Part shown: positions 43,414-52,184 of the stretch, in pieces
How the letters are laid out: each line of letters starts with the position of its first letter
Position numbering within the stretch: the first letter of the stretch is position 1
NCBI GenBank assembly: GCA_947588965.1
Contig: CANQAN010000003.1
Coordinates: forward strand, 1 to 64,000
From: an uncultured Helicobacteraceae bacterium
GTDB taxonomy: Bacteria; Campylobacterota; Campylobacteria; Campylobacterales; Helicobacteraceae
DNA: 64,000 nucleotides
Direction of reading: 5' to 3'
Notes under the pieces: model-generated
Database searches by the model: none
What the model was told of the DNA's origin: nothing
What the model saw: only the letters and a program-made list of their open reading frames with translations
Translations under genes and position numbers: made by a program

Positions 43414-45884
43414 TTAAAAAGCACCGCTAAGACTTCTTTAAAGCTCGTCACAGGATAGATGTTAAGCCCATCTTTAACCTCTTTGGGAATCTCATCCAAA
43501 TCACGTTCAAAGTTCTTTTTAGGAATCAAAACCTCTTTGATTCCACTCTTATATGCGGCAATAAGCTTTTCTTGCAATCCTCCTATTGGCAGGACTTTTC
43601 CGCGCAATGTCAGCTCTCCTGTCATAGCCACACTCCCACGCACCTTTTGATTTGTCAGCAAAGAGGCAAGCGCACTTGCAATTGCGATTCCAGCACTTGG
43701 ACCATCCTTTGGCGTCGCTCCTTCGGGAACATGCAAATGAATGTCAAAGCGATTATAAATCTCGCTCACATCAGGCGTGATTCCTTCTTCTTTTTCTTTT
43801 TGTGTTCTTGGGATAGAGCGCACATCAATCTTTAAGGACTTGTTGTCTATGAGAGATTTAATGTGAGAATAAGCAATTTTTGCACTCTCTTTCATCACAT
43901 CTCCCAAATTCCCCGTGAGATGCAAACCCCCCTTGCCTCTAATCTTTAGAGCTTCTATTTTCAAAACATCTCCGCCGACGCTCGTCCATGCAAGTCCGTT
44001 AATCAATCCGACTTCAGCGACCTTGCTTGCATTTTCAAACTCAAAGACAATCTTATCTAAATAGCGCGGAAGTGTTTGAGGTGTGATTTGAATCTTAGCG
44101 GACTTTGTTTGAATCTCTTTGCGCATTTTGGATTTTTCTGTTTCTTTGCCCTGCTCTTGAGCCTCTAAAATCTCTTTTGCGACCTTACGCAAAATTTCTG
44201 CTATCTTGCGTCTTAGATTCCTCACTCCCGCCTCGCGCGTGTATTTTTCAATGATAACCTTAATCGCAGACATGCTGAAATTTACTTCACTACTCTGCAA
44301 TCCATGCCTTTTGAGCTCTTGAGGAATCAAATATTTCTTGGCAATCTGCTCTTTTTGATCGGGCGTGTAGCTGTTGATATTGATAAATTCCATTCTGTCG
44401 CGCAAAGGAGCAGGAATCGCGCTAATATCATTGGCTGTGGCGACAAAAATCACTTGAGACAAATCAATGCTAAAGTTTGTGTAATAATCCCTAAATTCTT
44501 TGTTTTGCTCAGGATCTAAAATTTCTAAAAGAACCGCACTTGGATCACCGCGAAAAGAATTGTGAATCTTGTCAATCTCATCAAGTACGACGACGGGATT
44601 CATTTCTTTTGCGTTGATTAAGCCCTGCACGATTCTGCCCGGCATTGCCCCAATATAAGTGCGCCGATGTCCGCGCAACTCATTCACATCTTCTAATCCC
44701 CCTAATGCGATTCTTACAAGTTTGCGCCTAAGCGCAGTTGCAATGGAGTTTGCAAGACTCGTTTTCCCCACGCCCGGAGGACCATAGAAGCACAATATCG
44801 CACCCTTTGAGCCATCGGCATTTGCCTTGCGCAATTCTAATAATTTACGCACAGCAAAATACTCCACAATACGTGCTTTTGGTTTCTCTAGTGCGTAATG
44901 ATCTTTGCTAAGCTGCTTTTCTACGACATTAACCTCTAAGTCTTTCTTCGCATAATGCCCAAAAGGAATCTCCAGCACCACTTCAAGATAATTTTGTAAC
45001 AAATTCGCATCTGCGCTGTCTTGATGCATACGCGAGAGCTTGTTGATTTGCTTTTGGACTTCTTTGTAGGCCATTTTTCCCATAGCATTTTTGAGCTTTT
45101 CTAACTTTTGTCGGTATTCTTCAATCTCATTGTCTTTATTGGAATCTCCGCCGAGTTCTTTTTGAATCTGACGCAACTGCTCTTTGAGAAAATACTCTTT
45201 ATTGACTTTTTCCATTTGAGAATTGACTTTATTTTTAATCTCCTTTTGAATCTGCTGTGCGCGAATCTCTTCCATCGTAATTTCAATGAGATGCAAGAGG
45301 CGCTCTTCGGGATTTTCTTCTTTAAACACCCTGTAGGCTTGCTCCTTTTTGAGCCGCAATGTACTTGCAATCAAGTCTGCCGCGCGATTTGGATCGGTCG
45401 TGTCATTGATACTCTTTAGCAAATCTTGAGGAAAATTTTGTGCGACAGAATAGAGTGTGCGCAAATTTTCTTTGAGAATTGACAAAACCGCTTCTATGCG
45501 CATCTCATCATAGGGCAGAGACATAATGGGTGCAACCCTCCCCACAAGAGGATCTTTGGATTCCACACTCAACAATCTCCCGCGACTTAAACCTTGAAAC
45601 AGAATCTTAAAGCGACCCTCTGGCAATGCCACGCGCCGCATGATTGTGCCAATCACTCCTGCATCGTAGAATCCTACCTCATCGTTCTCTTCGTTTTCTT
45701 CATCAGATTTAGATGGAGCGATAAAAATCAGCTTGTCCTTGGAATTCATCGCCACTTCAATGGACTTTATGCTCTCTTCATTGCCAATAAACAGAGGTGC
45801 AATCATAAAGGGATAGAGCAACATCTCCTCTTCAACGAGGATTGGCAGACTCTTTGGGAACTCTCCATAATGTTCTAGTTGCAT
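43410..45884 (-). CDS. lon: ATP-dependent Lon protease
   Basis: Lon degrades misfolded and regulatory proteins. This 824-residue member has the N-terminal LON domain (SLPILVEEEMLLYPFMIAPLF), the AAA+ module with Walker A GPPGVGKTSLA, Walker B VVLDEIDK and the sensor ATANDIS. The C-terminal protease domain carries Ser in KDGPSAGIA and Lys in EKLIAAYKSG. The start is ATG 45884 (MQLEHYGEF) because GGAGG lies 4 bp before it. ATG 45887 and GTG 45899 are in-frame alternatives that sit in or before the ribosome site. Confidence 0.97.
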   Translation of the reverse strand: MQLEHYGEFPKSLPILVEEEMLLYPFMIAPLFIGNEESIKSIEVAMNSKDKLIFIAPSKSDEENEENDEVGFYDAGVIGTIMRRVALPEGRFKILFQGLSRGRLLSVESKDPLVGRVAPIMSLPYDEMRIEAVLSILKENLRTLYSVAQNFPQDLLKSINDTTDPNRAADLIASTLRLKKEQAYRVFKEENPEERLLHLIEITMEEIRAQQIQKEIKNKVNSQMEKVNKEYFLKEQLRQIQKELGGDSNKDNEIEEYRQKLEKLKNAMGKMAYKEVQKQINKLSRMHQDSADANLLQNYLEVVLEIPFGHYAKKDLEVNVVEKQLSKDHYALEKPKARIVEYFAVRKLLELRKANADGSKGAILCFYGPPGVGKTSLANSIATALRRKLVRIALGGLEDVNELRGHRRTYIGAMPGRIVQGLINAKEMNPVVVLDEIDKIHNSFRGDPSAVLLEILDPEQNKEFRDYYTNFSIDLSQVIFVATANDISAIPAPLRDRMEFININSYTPDQKEQIAKKYLIPQELKRHGLQSSEVNFSMSAIKVIIEKYTREAGVRNLRRKIAEILRKVAKEILEAQEQGKETEKSKMRKEIQTKSAKIQITPQTLPRYLDKIVFEFENASKVAEVGLINGLAWTSVGGDVLKIEALKIRGKGGLHLTGNLGDVMKESAKIAYSHIKSLIDNKSLKIDVRSIPRTQKEKEEGITPDVSEIYNRFDIHLHVPEGATPKDGPSAGIAIASALASLLTNQKVRGSVAMTGELTLRGKVLPIGGLQEKLIAAYKSGIKEVLIPKKNFERDLDEIPKEVKDGLNIYPVTSFKEVLAVLFK

Positions 45885-45892
45885 CATCCCTC

Positions 45893-46561
45893 CTACCACT
45901 CAAACAGCTTTTGATACCACGGAGATTCCACTTCATCGCGAAATACTTCTTTGAGCCAAGGCACTTCATTAGCCTTTTCCTTATAATATTCCGCTCCACT
46001 TCCCTTTTTCTTGCGCTCATAAAGCCTTGCAATCTCTTCGTTAAAGGACAAATTGGCTAATTCTAAGCGCAAAAGCATTGTGTCTATCATAGGACGGTAG
46101 CGGGAATAGGGGTATTTTTGCGTGAAATCACGTGCATCTTGAATGGATTTTTTCAACAATTGCTGATCACGATACTGCTTTGCAAAGGCATAGTAATTTG
46201 CCTGCAATTTCAAAAATTGGATGAAATCAATATTCTCTGGACTTCCAAAACGTTTGGTGAATTCATCAAAATAAAAGGCCGCGAGCAAATATTCTTCTGC
46301 TTGCATATGCGCACGTCCTAGAATCAACATAGCCTCACTCAAGAGTGGAGAGTGCAAATGCTCACTTTGGAGGGAGACAAAATAGCTATCGGCCTTTTCT
46401 AAATCGTCATTGCGAATCTCTTTGAGCATATTTTGATACCAATAATCTGCGGGTTTATTAACCTCATCAAGCCCCAAACCGCCATTAGACTTCCCCGAAC
46501 AAGCACCCATAAACAACAAAATACAAAAAGATAATAAAAATAAACGCATCGTTTTAAACAT
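45893..46561 (-). CDS. bamD: Outer-membrane assembly lipoprotein BamD (ComL)
   Basis: A 222-residue lipoprotein of the BAM complex that inserts beta-barrel proteins such as the OmpA-family porin encoded here. It has a signal peptide with lipobox MGAC (C21), then five TPR-like repeats (ADSYFVSLQSEHLHSPLL, LLAAFYFDEFTKRFGS, YPYSRYRPMID). ATG 46561 has AAGGA upstream. The unrelated fliW is divergent. From memory bamD-lon is also adjacent in H. pylori. Confidence 0.93.
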   Translation of the reverse strand: MFKTMRLFLLSFCILLFMGACSGKSNGGLGLDEVNKPADYWYQNMLKEIRNDDLEKADSYFVSLQSEHLHSPLLSEAMLILGRAHMQAEEYLLAAFYFDEFTKRFGSPENIDFIQFLKLQANYYAFAKQYRDQQLLKKSIQDARDFTQKYPYSRYRPMIDTMLLRLELANLSFNEEIARLYERKKKGSGAEYYKEKANEVPWLKEVFRDEVESPWYQKLFEW

Positions 46562-46622
46562 AAAAATCCTTAAAATCAATCAAATTAATGCTGGACAGAT
46601 GGATTGAAAAAGACAGCACTAG

Positions 46623-46628
46623 ATTATA
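46623..46628 (-). promoter_or_regulatory. -10 promoter of the bamD-lon run
   Basis: The minus strand reads TGTATAAT, with a perfect TATAAT and a leader of about 55 bases to the bamD ATG. A second TATAAT at 46677-46682 is further upstream. The 299-bp gap (46562-46860) holds these and the fliW promoter; I see no RNA gene in it. Confidence 0.45.
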
Positions 46629-46743
46629 CAAACACGAATGCATTGAGTGGTTTTAACGACCAAATCAATCGTTGCAATTATAGCGGATTTGTGATAAATT
46701 TGAATCAATTTTATTGACAAAAATTTGATTTTTTGTTGAAATT

Positions 46744-46750
46744 CCGATAA
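46744..46750 (+). promoter_or_regulatory. Candidate sigma-28-like -10 box of fliW
   Basis: CCGATAA matches the -10 core of FliA-dependent promoters (GCCGATAA in E. coli, CGATAA-like in Helicobacter). The -35 region is poor, so a vegetative promoter (TTGACA at 46714-46719 without good spacing) cannot be excluded. A flagellar promoter would fit the gene's function. Confidence 0.35.
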
Positions 46751-46860
46751 AATCACACGCAGATTTTAAGAGGACTTAAGAGTTTTAAGGGTATTCTAAG
46801 ACTTTCATTAACAGAGATTTTAGCAAACAAAGCGCACACAGCGCAACAAGGGATAGCGAA

Positions 46861-47298
46861 ATGGAATTTGTAGTAAAATCGCCAATTTTAGGCTTTGAGC
46901 AAATCACAAAAATGACTCTAGAAAAGGTCGCACAAGACGATGAAGTGTTTATGCAACTCAAAAGTACTCACGATGATGGAATCTCCTTTACATTGGTCAA
47001 TCCCTATGTTATGCGTTCAGACTATGAGTTTGACATTCCCGCACCAATCATGGAGGCTCTAGAGCTCAAAGGTGCGAAAAACACGAGTGCAGAAAACAAT
47101 CAAGTCGTGACCCTCAATATTGTCTGCATTCAAGAACCAATCCAAAATTCTACCGTCAATTTCCTCGCTCCTGTGTTGTTTAACTTTGAAAACCATACAA
47201 TGGGGCAAGTCGTACTAGAAAATCAAAAATACGAAAACTTTGGCTTAGCAGAACCCATTGCGCGATTCTTTGATTTCTCTGAATCCAACCCCTCATAA
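46861..47298 (+). CDS. fliW: Flagellar assembly factor FliW
   Basis: FliW binds flagellin and CsrA, linking filament assembly to translation. The 145-residue protein shows the family opening (MEFVVKSPILGFEQI), the FTLVNPYVM motif, and the APVLFNFENHTMGQVVL beta-barrel stretch. AAGGGA precedes the ATG. Its 3' end lies 4 bp before proC. Confidence 0.92.
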   Translation: MEFVVKSPILGFEQITKMTLEKVAQDDEVFMQLKSTHDDGISFTLVNPYVMRSDYEFDIPAPIMEALELKGAKNTSAENNQVVTLNIVCIQEPIQNSTVNFLAPVLFNFENHTMGQVVLENQKYENFGLAEPIARFFDFSESNPS

Positions 47299-47302
47299 AA
47301 CA

Positions 47303-48055
47303 ATGCAAACCCTCATTGTCGTAGGCTATGGTAAAATGGCAAAGTCCCTAGCACTAGGGCTAAGGGACAAATACCGTCTCAAAGTCTGCGGAAGAAACAA
47401 CGCGAAAATTCAGTCTTTTTGTGATGAACTCGGATTGACACCACTTTTTTTAGAGGATTCCACGATTTTAGTTGAAGGAGAAGAGATTCTGCTCTGTATC
47501 AAACCAAACGCGCTAAAAGAGTTCCGCTTTCAAGGAAAGTCTCAATGTGTCTATTCCATCCTCAATGCAGTCAGCATTGCCACACTCAAGGAATCACTTG
47601 AATCAAAAAATTATATCCGCGCGATGCCCAATGTTTGCGCAAGTGTGAAGCAATCCCTCACAAGCCTCTGTAGCGACGAATCTTGCGATGAATTCTACAA
47701 AAAAAAGGCATGTGAGATTTTTGAGAGTATTGGGGAGAGCTTGTGGATCGAAGAGCGTCTTTTCCCTATAGCAACAGCATTAGGGGGATGTGCGCCGGCT
47801 TTTTTGTCTTTGATCGCAGAATCCCTTATTGATGGAGGCGTAACTTATGGGCTCACGCGCCAAGAAGCGACAAATATCGTCCAAACGCTGTTTTCCGGCT
47901 TTTCAGAACTTCTCAAACAAAATCACCCCGTTTTGTTAAAAGAGAGTGTTATGAGTCCGGGAGGCTCTACTGCTCAAGGTGTTGCAGTCTTGGAAAAATG
48001 CGCGGTTAAAAGCGCATTTTTAGAAGCCATTTTAGCCTCCAAAAACTTCGCATAA
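47303..48055 (+). CDS. proC: Pyrroline-5-carboxylate reductase
   Basis: ProC makes proline from pyrroline-5-carboxylate with NAD(P)H. The 250-residue protein has VVGYGKMAKSLA (Rossmann), the NAMPNVCASV motif, and the C-terminal SPGGSTAQGVAVLE signature. I start at ATG 47303 (MQTLIVVGYG). A frame from TTG 47258 would overlap fliW. No clear Shine-Dalgarno is visible. Confidence 0.94.
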   Translation: MQTLIVVGYGKMAKSLALGLRDKYRLKVCGRNNAKIQSFCDELGLTPLFLEDSTILVEGEEILLCIKPNALKEFRFQGKSQCVYSILNAVSIATLKESLESKNYIRAMPNVCASVKQSLTSLCSDESCDEFYKKKACEIFESIGESLWIEERLFPIATALGGCAPAFLSLIAESLIDGGVTYGLTRQEATNIVQTLFSGFSELLKQNHPVLLKESVMSPGGSTAQGVAVLEKCAVKSAFLEAILASKNFA

Positions 48056-48056
48056 C

Positions 48057-49004
48057 TTGCAATCCTTACAACCAAAAGTCATTGCGATTCTGGGAAGTAC
48101 CGCCTCTGGCAAAACATCTCTCTCTTTAGAACTTGCCCAAAAATACCGCTGTGCGATTCTCTCGCTGGATTCTTTAAGCATTTATAAAGAAATCAATATC
48201 GCAAGCGCTAAGCCAAGCTTAAAAGAGCGCGGAGAGATTCCACACTTTGGGCTTGATGTGCTTATGCCTAGTGAAGCACAAAATGTACAAAATTTCATCA
48301 CAGAATATCACAAGGCGTGGGATTTTTGCATAAAATCTCATTGTGCGCTCTTAATTGTTGGTGGGAGTGGATTCTACCTTAGAACTTTACTTAGTGGGCT
48401 CTCCGCATTTCCAAAATTAAGCACAAAGCAAAGAGATGATATTTCTTCAGAAATTAAGAATCTCGGGGGGACAAAGTCTCAATATGACTTTCTCTATCAA
48501 ATTGACAGCGTCTTTGCAAAGAGCATAAAGTCTAGTGACACCTATCGCATTAGACGTGCATTAGAAATCTACTATGTATCACAAGAGATTCCAAGTGTGT
48601 ATTTTAAAAAAAACCCACCAAAGCCCATTTTAAAACATTGCGAGATTGTAGAGATTCTGTGGGAGAGGAACCACTTAAGAGAGAGAATCAGGCAGCGCAC
48701 AGATTCAATGATAAAACAAGGGCTTATTGATGAAGTGAAATCTCTCATCGTAAAATACGGCACAGAACATCAATGGGGTAAGAGTGTTGGCATTAAGGAG
48801 ACATTAGAATTCCTTGATTCTGCGCACTTTACCCATAGCACAGATGGAAATAAACAGAATCTCAAATCTCTTTGTGATTCTATCTCCACACACACCGCAC
48901 AGCTTGCTAAGAGACAGAGAACCTTCAATAAAACACAATTCCCACCACACGCGCAAGGGACGCTTTTGGAGATTCAAAACGCGCTAGAAAGACTCTTGTC
49001 TTAA
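48057..49004 (+). CDS. miaA: tRNA dimethylallyltransferase
   Basis: MiaA adds dimethylallyl to A37 of tRNAs reading UNN codons. The 315-residue protein has the P-loop GSTASGKTSLS, the LDSLSIYKEINIASAKPS substrate loop, GGSGFYLRTLLSG, and KRQRTFNKTQF near the C-terminus. The start must be TTG 48057, one base after the proC stop, since no ATG precedes the P-loop. Confidence 0.94.
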   Translation: MQSLQPKVIAILGSTASGKTSLSLELAQKYRCAILSLDSLSIYKEINIASAKPSLKERGEIPHFGLDVLMPSEAQNVQNFITEYHKAWDFCIKSHCALLIVGGSGFYLRTLLSGLSAFPKLSTKQRDDISSEIKNLGGTKSQYDFLYQIDSVFAKSIKSSDTYRIRRALEIYYVSQEIPSVYFKKNPPKPILKHCEIVEILWERNHLRERIRQRTDSMIKQGLIDEVKSLIVKYGTEHQWGKSVGIKETLEFLDSAHFTHSTDGNKQNLKSLCDSISTHTAQLAKRQRTFNKTQFPPHAQGTLLEIQNALERLLS

Positions 49005-49024
49005 AAGGTTCTTTGGAAAAATTT

Positions 49025-49032
49025 GCTACAAT
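49025..49032 (+). promoter_or_regulatory. Extended -10 promoter before the glycosyltransferase gene
   Basis: GCTACAAT, preceded by T, gives TGCTACAAT, a TGn-extended -10 box 24 bp upstream of ATG 49056. GGAGT lies between them as ribosome site. Confidence 0.4.
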
Positions 49033-49055
49033 GCGGAAATTTTTTGGAGTAGAGT

Positions 49056-50309
49056 ATGGAAAGAAAATTGTTATGGGTGAGTCCCTTTAGTCTGCATGAT
49101 ACAAGCTCTGGTGCCGCGATTCAATGCAAGACGATGTTAGAAGCGCTTGCTAAGAGGGGAATCAAAATCAAAGCACTAGGGAGCTTTATCTTTGACTCTC
49201 CGCGCGGAACGACGTTTTTCCCAAAACTAGAAGAGGAGATTGCAAACTGTAAGAGTCAGCACATTATCTTTAATGACAACAATACAGGCATTGAATACCA
49301 CTACACGATTTGCGCAAATCGCAATATGGAAAATTTCACCTATAACGAATCTTGGAGTTTTTTTCAAAAATTTAGTGCGCTTTGCAATTACTTCCGCCCC
49401 GATGTCGCTATGGGCTATGGGACAGGAACTTCTGGTATTGCCGTGCATTCAGAAGCAAAGAGACGCGGAATCCCTTTTGTATATCCCCTATGCAATGGAA
49501 ATCATCCCTATTATAGCTTTGAAGATTGTGAATTGCTATTGACAGAATCTCAAGCCACAGCGCAACTCTATGCGACACGTGACAGACTTAATGTCCAAGC
49601 AGGTGGAATATTCATTGACAAAGATGCCATTATCAGTACAGAAAAAGACCCTAAATATGTAACAATTGTTAATCCATGTCCAACAAAAGGCATGAGCATT
49701 TTTACAAAACTCGCACAAGTCGCGCAAAAAGAATTGCCCGAAGTCAAATTTCTCGCAGTGGATGGGCGCAGGAGTTTTGTAGAATCCATTGAGGCACTCC
49801 ACCTGCCAAATAGCGACAAAAAGCCCTATCAACTCAAAATGTTTAAAAATGTAGATATTGCCCACCACACAGCCAATATGAAAGAAATCTACAAGCTTAC
49901 AAAAGTGCTCATTGCCCCCTCTTTAGCCTATGAATCATGGGGTCGCGTGGTGAGTGAGGCAGTTTTAAATGAGATCCCTGTCCTTGTGAGCGCCAACAAT
50001 GGTGGCGGACTGCAAGAAGCTATGATGGGTGCAGGATATGCGATTAATGCCCCCGAAGAATGCCTCAAAGACCATTTAAGAATCCCCACAGACAAGGAGA
50101 TTAAAGAATGGATGGATGCTCTCAAAAAAGCTCTCAAAAAGGACTTTTCAAAGGAATTTAAACAAGCCGCACAAGGGCTTGATATAGAAACAAGCACGAA
50201 TCGTGTTTTGGAGATTTTGGAGCCACTATTCCTAAGGAAAGCTGGGCAGAATCCACAAATCATTCTCAAAGGAATCTTGCGCATGGGGTATGATGGAAGT
50301 TTCTACTAG
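49056..50309 (+). CDS. GT-B glycosyltransferase (GT4-like)
   Basis: A 417-residue transferase with two Rossmann domains. The C-terminal part has the retaining GT4 feature E-x7-E in SLAYESWGRVVSEAV (about residue 290) and the nucleotide-sugar loop SANNGGG. The N-terminal part has the SPFSLHDTSSGAAI acceptor loop. It is soluble and probably works at the membrane face on a glycan or lipid. Donor and acceptor are unknown. It is not clearly LPS- or capsule-specific and has no glycan neighbours. It is clearly distinct from MurG. Its 3' end overlaps ruvX. Confidence 0.86.
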   Translation: MERKLLWVSPFSLHDTSSGAAIQCKTMLEALAKRGIKIKALGSFIFDSPRGTTFFPKLEEEIANCKSQHIIFNDNNTGIEYHYTICANRNMENFTYNESWSFFQKFSALCNYFRPDVAMGYGTGTSGIAVHSEAKRRGIPFVYPLCNGNHPYYSFEDCELLLTESQATAQLYATRDRLNVQAGGIFIDKDAIISTEKDPKYVTIVNPCPTKGMSIFTKLAQVAQKELPEVKFLAVDGRRSFVESIEALHLPNSDKKPYQLKMFKNVDIAHHTANMKEIYKLTKVLIAPSLAYESWGRVVSEAVLNEIPVLVSANNGGGLQEAMMGAGYAINAPEECLKDHLRIPTDKEIKEWMDALKKALKKDFSKEFKQAAQGLDIETSTNRVLEILEPLFLRKAGQNPQIILKGILRMGYDGSFY

Positions 50310-50787
50310 TGTTATTTTAGCCCTTGACATTGGGCTCAAGCGCATAGGTGTCGCAAAGGCCATAAACGGAATTCCTATGTGCTTGAATTCGATATTCAGA
50401 AAAAACCGCAACCAAGCCGCACAAGACATAACAAATCTCATTGCAGAATCTCATGCCAAGAAGGTTATTGTAGGCTTCCCTCATCTCAACGACTATGAAG
50501 CACACAAAGCCACAGGGAATTCGGATACACACACAGATTCAAGCATTTCAAATAACGCGTCCCTTTTGAGTACACAGAGGCGCATTGCGCATTTTGTGAG
50601 CTTGATAGCCCTACCCCCTCATACAGAAATTATTTTTTTTGAAGAGTCTTTCAGTTCCTTTGAGGCGTTAGAAAAGTTAGAAGACAAAAAAATGCGCAAA
50701 AAAGCAAACAGCAAGAGCGGAATCCTAGATTCACTCGCTGCACTTGTGATTTTAGAGCGGTATCTAATGAGCCAAAAACAGCACTAA
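50293..50787 (+). CDS. ruvX: Holliday-junction resolvase-like protein RuvX (YqgF)
   Basis: A 164-residue RNase H-fold protein, homologue of YqgF/RuvX, which processes pre-16S rRNA ends in E. coli. It has the family ALDIGLKRIGVA start, IVGFPHLND, FFEESFSSFEA and the C-terminal DSLAALVILE. The two ATGs at 50290 and 50293 are both possible. It overlaps the 3' end of the glycosyltransferase gene and, convergently, the CheX gene by 24 bp. In H. pylori ruvX is, from memory, next to dprA; here it is separate. Confidence 0.92.
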   Translation: MEVSTSVILALDIGLKRIGVAKAINGIPMCLNSIFRKNRNQAAQDITNLIAESHAKKVIVGFPHLNDYEAHKATGNSDTHTDSSISNNASLLSTQRRIAHFVSLIALPPHTEIIFFEESFSSFEALEKLEDKKMRKKANSKSGILDSLAALVILERYLMSQKQH

Positions 50788-52158
50788 GGGCTTATCATTA
50801 AGCAATAAATTCACCTGAACTCCCTGCTTACTGCTTAGTGTTTTGATAATCTCCTCCTCACTCTTATAGGCCTTTGGGAGTGAGATTCCAATGGAGACAT
50901 TATGTTCAGCCAAGACCGCTTTAGAGCGTCCCGCGATAATGTTTGTGAATTCTGAAATCACATCCAAAAGCTCATCATCACTCTGCGATTCCTCGCCGAG
51001 CAACATCATTGAAGCTTCCCTAACGATAGCCTTGCTAAAACAGAGCGCGACCAACCCACTCACATCGCCCTCAAACTGAATCATAGCGCCCATCACATCA
51101 GATTGCGATGTTTGATTGTACTGCGTTACCTTGTAATCAACGCGCTTTGCCTCACCTCCTGTAAGAGAAGAGAGCGTCTCAATAGCGGCATTGATGAACA
51201 CGGGAAGCTGTGCGACTAAATGCTTTGTCAAACCTTTGCGCTTCTGCTCTGTTGTTTGGTACACCTTAGCAAGCTCTTGAATTTTAGGATTCTTTTTGCA
51301 TTCTTCCAAACTATTAAAAAACAAGACATTGCTACGCGCACAGAGGTCTTTTTTGTCATTATCCAAACTCATTTTCAAGCCACAAACTGCAATGCATGCT
51401 TCAAAGCGCATATTATTGAGTGCTAGAGACATAATGAAATCCAAAACACCCAAATTAAACTCTTTTGTATCACTTGCATCAAAGATAAAGACCTTATAAC
51501 CCTCTCTTAAGCGGGAATTGTGTGCTTGGACATTGAAAAAGAGCGAAACATTTTTATCAACTTTTTTATACAACGTATAAGTAACGATTCCACCTGAAAT
51601 TGTAACGGGAATAAAATTCGTGGTGATGTCAAAATAAATGTCATAGATATAAATAGCTTTGTCAAGATATTGGCGCCTTTTGGCAATGAAATCATCGCTT
51701 GTATTGATGCTGACTACATCATAGCCCTTAGAGCTTAACTCTTGAGAAATGAGCGTTTGTACCATCGCATCCTTGTCATAATAAACGATGGTTTGATTTA
51801 AAGGGGGAGACTTGAGACCAAGCAGGATGCTTGCCATATTTTCTGTGCGAAAGAGTGGCAAACTCCGATTTGGAAAGAGTGCCTTGAGCTTAGGAAATTG
51901 CTCATCATCATAATCCACAAAGGCAACGGCGATGCTCACTTTATTTTGCATGGCAAGGAGAGCCTTTGCAATGAGAATCGTCGCGCCCTCATCAAAGTGT
52001 TTAATGTTTTCAAACGAAAAATAAACTGCCTTGAGTGCAAGCGAACGAATCGTCGCGCTATTAGAGATGAGAATCTGACAAATCTCCTTTGCTGCTTTCA
52101 TATCCAGATTCACTTCTGGAGCATAAATCGCAACATCCTGCTTAATAATCGGTCGCAT
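50764..52158 (-). CDS. STAS / receiver-like / CheX multidomain protein
   Basis: A 464-residue cytoplasmic protein with three parts. Residues 1-115 look STAS-like (SLALKAVYFSFENIKHFDEGATILIAKAL). Residues 120-230 resemble a receiver, with acidic D128/D130 and D173 in IYIYDIYFD. Residues 310-464 form a CheC/CheX-type phosphatase domain with D399-x3-E403-x2-N406, the canonical CheX active site. It is probably a CheY-P phosphatase or sensor in chemotaxis. GGAG lies 15 bp from the ATG, an unusual spacing holding three TCTA units. It is 26 bp downstream of the OmpA-family gene. Confidence 0.8.
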   Translation of the reverse strand: MRPIIKQDVAIYAPEVNLDMKAAKEICQILISNSATIRSLALKAVYFSFENIKHFDEGATILIAKALLAMQNKVSIAVAFVDYDDEQFPKLKALFPNRSLPLFRTENMASILLGLKSPPLNQTIVYYDKDAMVQTLISQELSSKGYDVVSINTSDDFIAKRRQYLDKAIYIYDIYFDITTNFIPVTISGGIVTYTLYKKVDKNVSLFFNVQAHNSRLREGYKVFIFDASDTKEFNLGVLDFIMSLALNNMRFEACIAVCGLKMSLDNDKKDLCARSNVLFFNSLEECKKNPKIQELAKVYQTTEQKRKGLTKHLVAQLPVFINAAIETLSSLTGGEAKRVDYKVTQYNQTSQSDVMGAMIQFEGDVSGLVALCFSKAIVREASMMLLGEESQSDDELLDVISEFTNIIAGRSKAVLAEHNVSIGISLPKAYKSEEEIIKTLSSKQGVQVNLLLNDKPLVLFLAH

Positions 52159-52184
52159 ATCTCTATCTATCTACTCCTATTGAT

